A DNA stretch of 64,000 bases from Spirochaetota bacterium (GTDB taxonomy: Bacteria; Spirochaetota; UBA4802; JAFGDQ01). The position numbers and the translations under genes are program-made. The stretch spans positions 1-64,000 of the forward strand of contig JAXHTS010000064.1 in assembly GCA_034190085.1 (NCBI GenBank). Direction: 5' to 3'. Each line of letters begins with the position of its first letter. The stretch's first letter is position 1. The notes under the pieces are model-generated. The model ran no database searches. It worked only from the letters and a program-made list of their open reading frames with translations, and was not told the origin of the DNA. Of this stretch, positions 1 to 8,514 are shown piece after piece.

Positions 1-69
1 TTAGTTAAATTTTATAAATAATTCTATTCATTTTTATTTAACTGTGAGGGTTTTGCCAACTCTTCTTTT

Positions 70-408
70 ATGTCACCTGACATTATTATTAATAATGTTC
101 ATACAAAATTAATTTACACCCATATGTTCAATAGGGCCAAAGGCGAGGTTAAGGTTACTGCTGATAATCCGGTTGGGCCTACTTTTACTTATCCTGTCAA
201 TGCTACCTACAGTGGTGATATTGGGGAAGAATCCTATGGTGGATCTGGGATCAATATCACCTACATTGGAGGGAGCAGGCTGTCGTACAGCTTCAGTTCT
301 TCAGGTATTATCAACAGCAATACTAATTATTATAATGATTTCTTTCACAATGGTTTGGTTATGAAGACATATACGGTAAGTGTTTCATATGATACAAATT
401 TTCTGTAA
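70..408 (+). CDS. Hypothetical protein, possibly the remnant of a larger secreted protein
   Basis: An open frame of 112 codons follows an in-frame stop at 19-21. The product is rich in Gly, Ser, Thr, Asn and Tyr with alternating polar and hydrophobic residues, as in beta-rich surface or adhesin domains. It has no signal peptide, and I see no clear Shine-Dalgarno sequence before the ATG. It could be the C-terminal part of a surface protein whose beginning lies outside the window or has been lost. I do not recognise a family. Confidence 0.3.
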   Translation: MSPDIIINNVHTKLIYTHMFNRAKGEVKVTADNPVGPTFTYPVNATYSGDIGEESYGGSGINITYIGGSRLSYSFSSSGIINSNTNYYNDFFHNGLVMKTYTVSVSYDTNFL

Positions 409-741
409 TGATTTGCAGAGTCTGTTATTACTTCATCTGAATAAATTTTATCATTTCTTATGTCAACCTTCCTATTTTTTACTTTCTTTTCTTCGAGCAT
501 CTGTTGCAAGCTGATAGCTGACTTAATCCTATCATACTAAGTGTTATACCACAGAACAAAAATAAGTTTGCATGAATCCCTTAATTTAATCTTTTGAATA
601 AATACAAAATTGGATCACCTAAATAGCATTTATTTTTTTAAACAAAATATAATAAATGTTAATTTTAATAAACTGTAATTTTCTTGCTTTTTTTTATATT
701 TAGTCCTAAAATAAGTATAGGAGGAATTTATATTTTTTGGC

Positions 742-891
742 CTATCGCTTAACTTGACGCTTGAAACATCCAAAAGCTGTATAGTGCGAATAAATATAGT
801 ATTTTGCATACTTTGCCGTATTCTTGCTACCGATATAATCCAAGGTGGCAAAGGGTGATTGTTCTGTATAGATTTCAGAGTTTCTTCGCAT
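742..891 (-). CDS. Possible small ORF (49 aa) divergent from the kinase operon
   Basis: On the minus strand an AAGGAGATT Shine-Dalgarno-like sequence sits about 10 bases before an ATG at 891, opening a 49-codon frame. The product is basic and Tyr-rich and begins MRRNSEIYTEQ. I recognise no family. It may be a real small protein or a remnant of an older gene. The rest of 409-981 shows no other coding signal. Confidence 0.25.
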   Translation of the reverse strand: MRRNSEIYTEQSPFATLDYIGSKNTAKYAKYYIYSHYTAFGCFKRQVKR

Positions 892-981
892 TTTTTCTAA
901 TCTCCTTGAATCTACTATAAATACAGCTTTATACTTTTAAAAATCAATTATATTAAAAAGAATAGTGTGGAGGATAATAAT

Positions 982-2910
982 ATGAGTAAAGAACAATTTT
1001 CAGAAATTATATTAAAAGATAGAGAGGAACATAAAAAAGTTGTATTTGAAGGCACTTTTCTAGATTATATTGAGAAACTCGAAAAGGACACATCAATTCC
1101 AAAACTATCTCATGCAAGAATTTTTGAGATGTTAAATAGTAAAGGTGTCTCTACCATAGAGGAAAAGAATGATATCAGACTAATGAAACTCCATAAGAAT
1201 AAGCAACTACCATTATTCAATTTTTTCATGGATGATTTTTATGGTCTTGAAGAAACCATAACGAACATCGTACGATATTTTCAATCGGCATCAATGAAGG
1301 CTGAACAGAGCCGTCAGGTTTTATATTTAATTGGGCCAGTAGGTTCGGGTAAGTCTTCAATTGTGGATAAGCTGAAGAAGGGACTTGAGGAGAGCAATCC
1401 TATCTTTGCCATAGAGGGTTGCCCTATGCATGAGGAACCACTTCATCTTGTCCCTTTACACCTTAGGAGTGAGTTTGAGTCTCGCTTAGGTGTAACAATT
1501 GAAGGAGATCTCTGCCCAATATGCAGATACCGATTAGATGATGAATTCAATAATGAATATGAGAGATTCCCAATACAATTAATTGAATTTTCAAAAAACT
1601 CAAAGATTGGTGTAGCCGAAGTACCTCCAGTAGATCCTAATAATCAGGACACATCTGTACTTATAGGATCAGAGGACATTTCAAAGCTAGATAAATACTC
1701 AGAAGATGATCCTCGTGTACTAACCCTTGGTGGAGCATTTAATAGAAGCAACAGGGGGATTATTGAATTTATTGAAGTATTTAAGAATGCAATTGAGTTT
1801 CTACACGTCATTATCACCGCTACTCAAGAAAAAAATATTCCGGCACCTGGCAAGCATGGAATGATATACTGGGATGGAGTGATTGTCGCGCATTCTAATG
1901 AAGCAGAGTGGAATAAGTTTAAATCAGACCACACAAATGAGGCGATCCTTGATAGGATTGTAGTAATTAAAGTGCCCTATGTCCTTTCCTTGAATGAGGA
2001 GATTAAGATATATCAAAAATTCATGCATAAGAGCGATTTCAAACCTCACATAGCCCCTCATACCCTAGAAATCGCTTCAAAGTTTGCCATTCTTACTCGA
2101 TTAGAAAAAACAAATAAGTGTGACCTTCTTACTAAGCTTAAAATATATAATGGAGAGGAGATCATTGAAAAGGGAAAGACAAAGCATATAGATATTCATG
2201 AACTCAAGGAAGATTGTAAACGTGAAGGTCTCTTTGGATTATCTACTCGATTTATTATAAAAGCAATAAATAACGCACTTGCAGATAACATGATTTGCAA
2301 TTGTATCAATCCAATAAATATTCGTGAATCCTTAGTAAAAATGGTTAAGGAATCAGATTTTTCTGATGATACGAAAAAGGAATACCTTGGTTTTTTGCAT
2401 GATATTCTTCATAAGGATTATCTTGACATACTTGAGGATGAGATCGGCAAGGCCTTTGTCTATTCTTATCATGAGCAGGCAGAATCCCTCTTCCAGAGCT
2501 ACCTAGACCATGCCCAGGCATGGGTCAATAAGGAAAAGATAAAGGATAGTGATACTGGTGAAGAGCTGGAAGCAGACGAAAATTTTTTGAAATCAATCGA
2601 AGAACAGATCGAGATTACAGGCAGCACAGCGGATGGATTCAGAAGGGATGTTATGGCATATCTATTAACCCTTTCACGAAGGAATGAAAAATTATCCTAT
2701 AAATCCTATGAGCCGCTAAAAAAAGCAATCGAGAAAAAACTTACTATCTCCGTTAAGGATATTAGCCGAATAGTAACTACCTCCAAGACAAGAGATGAGG
2801 AGCAATTAAAGAAGTATAATGATATGGTTACAAATCTTATCAACAACGGCTATTGTGATCATTGTGTAAATGTAATTCTAAAATATGCAGCAAATCATCT
2901 ATGGAAATAG
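982..2910 (+). CDS. prkA: PrkA-type serine protein kinase (YeaG family)
   Basis: 642 aa, matching the usual length of about 640 for PrkA/YeaG. The N-terminal AAA-like domain carries a P-loop, GPVGSGKS, near residues 118-125, and the C-terminal half is the helical PrkA kinase region. The ATG at 982 is preferred over the upstream GTG at 967 because GGAGG (969-973) is correctly spaced for it. It is the first gene of a three-gene operon with DUF444 (YeaH/YhbH) and SpoVR genes, a widely conserved set. In enterobacteria the set responds to nitrogen starvation and stress, and in Bacillus its members act in sporulation. The cytoplasmic kinase role is taken from the family. The partner genes make the identification very safe. 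Confidence 0.93.
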   Translation: MSKEQFSEIILKDREEHKKVVFEGTFLDYIEKLEKDTSIPKLSHARIFEMLNSKGVSTIEEKNDIRLMKLHKNKQLPLFNFFMDDFYGLEETITNIVRYFQSASMKAEQSRQVLYLIGPVGSGKSSIVDKLKKGLEESNPIFAIEGCPMHEEPLHLVPLHLRSEFESRLGVTIEGDLCPICRYRLDDEFNNEYERFPIQLIEFSKNSKIGVAEVPPVDPNNQDTSVLIGSEDISKLDKYSEDDPRVLTLGGAFNRSNRGIIEFIEVFKNAIEFLHVIITATQEKNIPAPGKHGMIYWDGVIVAHSNEAEWNKFKSDHTNEAILDRIVVIKVPYVLSLNEEIKIYQKFMHKSDFKPHIAPHTLEIASKFAILTRLEKTNKCDLLTKLKIYNGEEIIEKGKTKHIDIHELKEDCKREGLFGLSTRFIIKAINNALADNMICNCINPINIRESLVKMVKESDFSDDTKKEYLGFLHDILHKDYLDILEDEIGKAFVYSYHEQAESLFQSYLDHAQAWVNKEKIKDSDTGEELEADENFLKSIEEQIEITGSTADGFRRDVMAYLLTLSRRNEKLSYKSYEPLKKAIEKKLTISVKDISRIVTTSKTRDEEQLKKYNDMVTNLINNGYCDHCVNVILKYAANHLWK

Positions 2911-2967
2911 AGGATATTGATGACTTGCTAACATATTCATTTAATATATGACCATGAGGTGGGAGCC

Positions 2968-4149
2968 ATGCCATACTTATATCAATACGAAACAGGCATC
3001 AGCAAAGAAGGGAGAGGCGAGGGAGATAGAAGACGCCATCGTGAAAAAGTACGAGAAGCGATAAAGGGAAATATTGCAGACATTATATCTGACCAACCAA
3101 TTGTCGGTCAACGCAAGGATAAAATTATTAAGATACCCATTAAAGGCATCAAAGAATATCAGTTTATCCGCGGAGACAATCAGGAAGGTGTGGGACAGGG
3201 GGATGGAACGGAAAATGAGGGAGATATCCTCAAAAAAGGAGATCCAAAACATCCTGGAAGACAACCAGGTGCTGGTGCGGGAGAGGAAGAAGGGATTGAT
3301 TACTATGAAACTGATGTCACATTGGAAGAGCTTATCAATATTATGTTTGAAGACCTCGGTCTTCCAAATTTAGAAGAAAAAAAAATCAGGGAGATTGAGA
3401 GCAGCAGCAAATTCAAATATAATGGAATAAGGCACCAAGGAATACGCCCACGCTTGGATAAGAAGCGAACACTAAAAGAGAAGGTTAAAAGAAAAGTTGC
3501 CTCAAAGAAATCTGGATCTACTACAAATCATAACGATGAAGAGGGATTCTCATTCAGAGAACAGGATTTGCGCTATCATCACGTTGATGAACAGAAGACC
3601 TATGAATCGAACGCTGTAGTGATCTGCATTATGGACACATCTGGCAGCATGGATGAGACCAAGAAATATCTGGCCAGAAGCTTTTATTTTCTCCTTTACA
3701 ACTTCGTGCGCTTAGAATATCGCAATGTTGAAATCGTCTTCATCTCTCATCATACAGCCGCACAAGAGGTAGATGAGAATTCCTTCTTTCACAAGGGTGA
3801 GAGCGGCGGTACCTTTATCTCTTCTGGATATTATAAAGCGCTAGAAATAATTGAAAAAAGATATAATCCTGAACTATGGAATATCTATGCTTTTCATTGT
3901 TCTGATGGGGATAACTGGGGTAATGATAATACAAAAGCTATAAACTCAGCCCGTGAACTTCTTGATAAATGCAACCTATTGGGTTATGTTGAAATAAAAC
4001 CATTTTTACCCTATTTTCCTGTATATTCAACTATAAAAAAAATATACGAAGAGGAATTATCACGATATAAAAACTTCTGTATAGTGGACATTCCTAATAA
4101 AGAATCACTTTGGCCATCGTTTAAACGTTTTTTCCAAAAATCTGCATGA
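2968..4149 (+). CDS. yhbH: DUF444 family protein (YeaH/YhbH), von Willebrand A-like
   Basis: 393 aa, almost the length of Bacillus YhbH. The N-terminal third is charged and Gly-rich, typical of DUF444. A vWA-like metal-site motif, DTSGS, lies near residues 223-227, followed by SGGTFISSGY. The ATG at 2968 is preferred over the GTG at 2959 because AGGTGGG sits just upstream. It lies 57 bases after prkA, and its stop at 4149 is followed 15 bases later by the SpoVR start, so the three genes are very probably one operon. The molecular role is not established; it is thought to act with the PrkA kinase. Confidence 0.92.
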   Translation: MPYLYQYETGISKEGRGEGDRRRHREKVREAIKGNIADIISDQPIVGQRKDKIIKIPIKGIKEYQFIRGDNQEGVGQGDGTENEGDILKKGDPKHPGRQPGAGAGEEEGIDYYETDVTLEELINIMFEDLGLPNLEEKKIREIESSSKFKYNGIRHQGIRPRLDKKRTLKEKVKRKVASKKSGSTTNHNDEEGFSFREQDLRYHHVDEQKTYESNAVVICIMDTSGSMDETKKYLARSFYFLLYNFVRLEYRNVEIVFISHHTAAQEVDENSFFHKGESGGTFISSGYYKALEIIEKRYNPELWNIYAFHCSDGDNWGNDNTKAINSARELLDKCNLLGYVEIKPFLPYFPVYSTIKKIYEEELSRYKNFCIVDIPNKESLWPSFKRFFQKSA

Positions 4150-4164
4150 TTGAGAGGTAATCTG

Positions 4165-5586
4165 ATGTCACGCAATTGGACAAATAAAGAGCTTGAAGAT
4201 TGGGGGAAGAGTATTGAGGAAAAGGTTGAAGAAATTGGATTGAACTGCTATCCCCAGGATTTTATTATTGCAGATCACTACGATATGTTGACATACATGA
4301 CCTTTAACGGGATGCCGACTATCTACCCTCACTGGTCATGGGGTAAGCACTATGAGATTACAAAGACCTTGTATGATTATGGGATTACAGGATTACCATA
4401 TGAGTTGGTGATAAACAGCAACCCCTGCATCGCCTATTTAATGAAAGACAACACCCTTCTATTACAGATTCTAACCATGGCTCATGTATATGCCCATAAC
4501 GATTTCTTCCGAAATAATTTCATCTACAAATCCACTGTCCCATCTGATGTTGTCTCAATGTTCAACCGTCATGCCAACCGAATACAAAAATATATTGAAG
4601 ATCCTAGTATTGGAGTTGGGGCTGTTGAAAAATGTATCGATTCACTCCATTCCATAAGGTATAATTGCTCAAGACTGCCTGAAATAAAAGAAGAAACCCA
4701 TGATAAGCAAATTGAGAAAAAGACAAAAAAACCACAAATAACCGACGATCCCTTTGCAGATATTCACACAAAGGAAGAGAAGGCGGAGTTGCCTGATATG
4801 AAAAAGGTACCCATTGAGCCTATTGAAGATATAATGATCTTTATAAGAGATCACAATCCCTATCTCTCAGAATGGGAAAAGGATATATTTACAATTGTTC
4901 GTGAAACCACCAACTACTTTCTCCCTAATATTCATACTAAAATAATGAATGAGGGGTGGGCAAGTTTATGGCATAAAAGAATTATAGATGAGCTTGATCT
5001 TTCTCAGGAATTGTATCAGGAATTCCTTGTGCAACACAACAGGGTAGTAAGCCCCGTTCCAGGCAGAATAAACCCATACTATATTGGCATAAAAATATGG
5101 GAGGATATCTTTAAAAGATGGGATAACCCGTCTAACGATGAAAAGGATCAGTATAAAATTGACGGGAATGGGGGATTAGACAAAATCTTTGAGGTTCGAG
5201 AATGTGATCGGGATGCTTCATTTATTCGACGATTCCTTACTGATGAGCTGATTCGTGAATTATTGCTTTTTACTCATAAAAAGAATGATCAGGAGGATGT
5301 GGTTATTACTAAAGTGGCTGATGAGAACAGCTGTGAGCACATTCGAAATTCACTTATCAAAAGTACAGGTCTTGAGTCTTACCCAGTGATCAAGATCGAA
5401 GATGCCAACTTTTGGGGCACGCGTACACTTTTCCTGAAACATTATCCTATAGATGAGGGCGAGGAACTAGACATGGATTTTGCTCAAAGAACATTAGATC
5501 ATATAGCCTATCTATGGCAGGGTATGACAATACTTGAAACATCTGTGAAGAATGAAAAGAGGATAATCCAAAGCAAGAAAGAATAA
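4165..5586 (+). CDS. spoVR: SpoVR family protein (YcgB-like)
   Basis: 473 aa, near the family's usual 470-510. The N-terminus has the conserved SpoVR block with YPQDF, the DHYDMLTYMTFNGMPTIYPH region and WSWGKHYE. The middle holds GWASLWH and NPYYIG, and the C-terminus ends the usual SpoVR fold. A charged linker around residues 180-220 separates two halves. I chose the ATG at 4165, which follows GAGAGG, over a TTG at 4150. It is the third gene of the prkA-yhbH-spoVR operon. The protein is cytoplasmic and its biochemical function is unknown. The name comes from a Bacillus cortex phenotype and does not imply that this organism sporulates. Confidence 0.93.
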   Translation: MSRNWTNKELEDWGKSIEEKVEEIGLNCYPQDFIIADHYDMLTYMTFNGMPTIYPHWSWGKHYEITKTLYDYGITGLPYELVINSNPCIAYLMKDNTLLLQILTMAHVYAHNDFFRNNFIYKSTVPSDVVSMFNRHANRIQKYIEDPSIGVGAVEKCIDSLHSIRYNCSRLPEIKEETHDKQIEKKTKKPQITDDPFADIHTKEEKAELPDMKKVPIEPIEDIMIFIRDHNPYLSEWEKDIFTIVRETTNYFLPNIHTKIMNEGWASLWHKRIIDELDLSQELYQEFLVQHNRVVSPVPGRINPYYIGIKIWEDIFKRWDNPSNDEKDQYKIDGNGGLDKIFEVRECDRDASFIRRFLTDELIRELLLFTHKKNDQEDVVITKVADENSCEHIRNSLIKSTGLESYPVIKIEDANFWGTRTLFLKHYPIDEGEELDMDFAQRTLDHIAYLWQGMTILETSVKNEKRIIQSKKE

Positions 5587-5756
5587 CACATATAAATGGC
5601 ATTGAAGCTATACGTACCCTCGAATCCTATCCTACAAGAATTTTATCACAATCAGTATAACACTCAACCCTAGGGATATCATACTAGTCAATTATAGATA
5701 AAGGCAAATCATCCACCAATTACTGCTTGACTGAACTCTATCATTTCACCAAATTC

Positions 5757-7082
5757 TCAAAACAAATACTCCATAACCTCTGAAATATTTCTTACACCTA
5801 TTATTTCCCCATTATAATCATTTATCCCGTCTTTCGAATCCTTTATTGAAAGTACTATTCTTCGAAAGCCCGATCTCTGTAATTCCTGTATTCTTCTCAA
5901 ACATTGTGATACAGGACGTACCTCACCTGAAAGGGATATCTCGCCTAAGAATCCTGTCATAGGTGGTATTGGCTCTTCTTTCAAGCTCGAAGCAATAGAC
6001 ATGGCTACAGCAAGATCAGCAGATGTCTCATTGATGTGATATCCTCCAGCTACATTAACAAATACATCGAAGGATGAAAGCTTCAAAAAACCATGCTTCT
6101 CCAAAACCGCAACGATAAGGATCAACCTGTTAAAATCAAATCCATCAGACATTCGTCTCGGATTTGAATAATTAGTGAAAGCGACTAACGATTGGACCTC
6201 AAAGAGTATAGTCCTGCTTCCCTCCAGGGCAACAGATATGGCGTTACCCTGAGAGTTGGATGTATAGGAATTCAGAAATATGCTATTCTTATCACTAACC
6301 TCCGTTAATCCCTTATCAGTCATCCTGAATAATCCAATCTCATTAACTGAACCAAATCTATTCTTAAAGGCCCTTAACATTCTAAAGTCCTTGGAAAAAT
6401 CTCCTTCAAAATACAGCACCGTGTCAACAAGATGCTCCAAGACCTTGGGACCAGCTATACTACCCTCCTTTGTGATATGTCCAATTAGAATAATGGGTAT
6501 ATTAGTTTTTTTTGTAATCTCAACTAATCTTGAGGTTGATTCTTTTATCTGGCCAACTGAGCCAATAGGTCCAGGAACCTCTATACTGCAAAGTGTTTGA
6601 ATAGAGTCAATGATGACGCATTCAGTACCTTCCGACATTATCAGGTTTGAGATATCTTCTACTACAGTAGTAGATGTCACCTTAATCTTTTCAATATTTA
6701 ATTTAAGTCTTTCAGCCCTATAGCGTAATTGCACCGGCGACTCTTCTCCAGAAATATATAGCGTATTGATGAAATGAGCTATCTGGAGCGCAAGTGTAGA
6801 TTTGCCAACACCTGGCTCTCCCCCAATAAGAATTGTTGAACCAGGCACAATTCCACCTCCACATACTAAATCAAATTCATCGATTCCGGTTTTAATCCTG
6901 CTTATATCATTATAATCAATCGATGAAAGTGGAATCACCTCTGCCTTTACTTGATTTTTTGGAGTCTTTGGATCGATCTCAACTATTGTGTTCCACTCAT
7001 TACAACTAGGGCATCGTCCAAACCATTTAGATAATTCAAATCCACAGGATACACAGAGAAAGGCTTTAGTTTTTTTTGCCAT
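5757..7082 (-). CDS. radA: DNA repair protein RadA
   Basis: 441 aa. The N-terminus has a C4 zinc finger (CVSCG and CPSC spaced as in RadA), then a RecA-like ATPase with Walker A GGEPGVGKST, the RadA-specific KNRFGS motif, and a C-terminal Lon-protease-like domain (GGYHINETSADLAVAM region). RadA is a RecA-related ATPase that drives branch migration in recombinational repair. The ATG at 7082 is chosen because MAKKTKAFLC is the normal beginning of the family; a longer form from 7121 would overlap the upstream gene's stop. It converges with spoVR across about 170 bases in which I see no strong terminator. Confidence 0.96.
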   Translation of the reverse strand: MAKKTKAFLCVSCGFELSKWFGRCPSCNEWNTIVEIDPKTPKNQVKAEVIPLSSIDYNDISRIKTGIDEFDLVCGGGIVPGSTILIGGEPGVGKSTLALQIAHFINTLYISGEESPVQLRYRAERLKLNIEKIKVTSTTVVEDISNLIMSEGTECVIIDSIQTLCSIEVPGPIGSVGQIKESTSRLVEITKKTNIPIILIGHITKEGSIAGPKVLEHLVDTVLYFEGDFSKDFRMLRAFKNRFGSVNEIGLFRMTDKGLTEVSDKNSIFLNSYTSNSQGNAISVALEGSRTILFEVQSLVAFTNYSNPRRMSDGFDFNRLILIVAVLEKHGFLKLSSFDVFVNVAGGYHINETSADLAVAMSIASSLKEEPIPPMTGFLGEISLSGEVRPVSQCLRRIQELQRSGFRRIVLSIKDSKDGINDYNGEIIGVRNISEVMEYLF

Positions 7083-7110
7083 ATTATTACCTGAAATCCA
7101 ATTATTGTCG

Positions 7111-7467
7111 CTATTTACCAATGATCATATTAATTGAGATTAGAAGAATAAGCACTCCGAAAATCCTTCTCAGAAGAATATCATCGATAGGCAATGCACA
7201 TTTAGCGCCGACATAACCACCAAATATGAATCCCAATGCAATAAATAATGCTACAGGAATGTTTACATAACCACTATTATAATATTCATATGCTGCAAGT
7301 ATTCCAATTGGGGGAATCATTGCCGCAAGGGTTGTACCCTGTGAAAGATGTTGATTAAATTTTAGGATGAACGAAAGAGCAGGTATCATAATCACCCCTC
7401 CCCCTATTCCGACAAATCCGCTTAAAGTACCAGCAATAATACCAATTAAAACAGCTATAAGAAACAT
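7111..7467 (-). CDS. TSUP/TauE-SafE family membrane protein (half-size)
   Basis: 118 aa, with about four hydrophobic segments and the TSUP signature GxxSGFVGIGGGVIMIPAL near the N-terminus. TSUP proteins export or import sulfur compounds and organic anions across the inner membrane. Full-length members have about 250 aa and two such repeats, whereas 115-125 aa single-repeat forms are also common and probably dimerise. The start at 7467 is supported by a TTTAGGAGGG sequence just upstream; an in-frame ATG at 7569 would add a non-family extension. It lies just upstream of radA with 28 bases between, so the two may be co-transcribed. Confidence 0.8.
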   Translation of the reverse strand: MFLIAVLIGIIAGTLSGFVGIGGGVIMIPALSFILKFNQHLSQGTTLAAMIPPIGILAAYEYYNSGYVNIPVALFIALGFIFGGYVGAKCALPIDDILLRRIFGVLILLISINMIIGK

Positions 7468-8190
7468 TTTCCCTCCTAAATAATGAATAAATATGAATCT
7501 TTCAGAGACAAAGGTGAAGAGTTCTGCTGAAACTCTTATTATAAATGACTTGGATTCCTTGTCTGTCAAGCCCTTATAGTGTAACTTATAAAACTATTAG
7601 TACTACTAAAATTTTAACGAACAGCAAGTGTAAATACCTGCCTTATTGGTTAGCAAAATAGACAGGGTATTATCATCGCAATAATGATTTTCTTTCCTTT
7701 ATGTAAGATAACAAAAAGTAATAAAAAAAGTATATAGTTTTTCCGTAAATAAATAACAGGGGGTTGATTATATGAAGATAATAGGAACAGAAACCATTGA
7801 ACTTGACTGATTGCGTTATTATAAAATAATCCTGAGTAAAAATTAATTTTTTGCATTGAAATTTTATTATTATAAATATATAAATGCAAATAATAGATGC
7901 ACTTTTTCCCAACTTGTATTATAATTTAATTGTTATTCACCAAATTTTCAAATTCTAGATAAGAATGTAAGAAAAATATATAAGATATATAGATATATTA
8001 TTCGCTTTTCTCATTGATTAAGGGATTGGTTGTTGTTTTTATATTAAAAAACTGTTTTTTCATGTATGGAAGTTTTTCTCTTTTTAGGAATTGTAAACAA
8101 TTATATAGTATTTACCAAGATTCAGCTAGAATGTTTTTATTTGAACAGTATTAAATAATATATAATAATGAAAACTATTTGAGGAAATAT
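7468..8190. other. Intergenic region without convincing genes
   Basis: About 720 very AT-rich bases between the divergent TSUP and DUF4234 genes. Two overlapping minus-strand open frames here (7650-7912) have Phe/Ile/Tyr-rich low-complexity products and no ribosome-binding site, so I treat them as chance. Promoters for both flanking genes must lie here, but I cannot single them out in this composition. Confidence 0.5.
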
Positions 8191-8499
8191 ATGAACAATG
8201 AGTATATGCCCGAGAATAATCTCGTGATTCTACTTTTATTAATACTATTAACAGCAGGACTCTACTATTTCTGGTGGCTTGCAAGGGCAAGTAAAATATT
8301 TAATGATGACCCAGCTATGAACATTTTGCTTGTTATCCTTACTATTGGAATTTGGGGTCTGTATATAAATCTGAAATATATGCAGAAATCTGAAGAAATT
8401 AATGGAAGGGATATGAAATGGTATTTATTCTTGTTTTTGCCAATATCCTTTTTAATTATACAACATAATATTAACGAAAGATATTTCCCAGGCAAATAG
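8191..8499 (+). CDS. DUF4234-like small membrane protein
   Basis: 102 aa with three hydrophobic segments: residues about 10-30 ending FWWLARASK, about 40-60 with the GIWGLYINLKYM pattern, and about 75-90. The repeated GLYYFWW and GIWGLYI motifs are those of DUF4234 membrane proteins of unknown function. The ATG at 8191 follows GAGGA; a TTG at 8179 is less likely. The next gene starts 15 bases downstream, so the two are probably co-transcribed. Confidence 0.65.
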   Translation: MNNEYMPENNLVILLLLILLTAGLYYFWWLARASKIFNDDPAMNILLVILTIGIWGLYINLKYMQKSEEINGRDMKWYLFLFLPISFLIIQHNINERYFPGK

Positions 8500-8514
8500 G
8501 AGCATATTGAAAAG

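Noticed and set aside
4165-5586. Evidence of sporulation from SpoVR
   Set aside because: SpoVR/PrkA/DUF444 sets are widespread in non-spore-formers.
7650-7912. Two overlapping minus-strand ORFs
   Set aside because: Low-complexity AT-rich translation without ribosome sites or family features.
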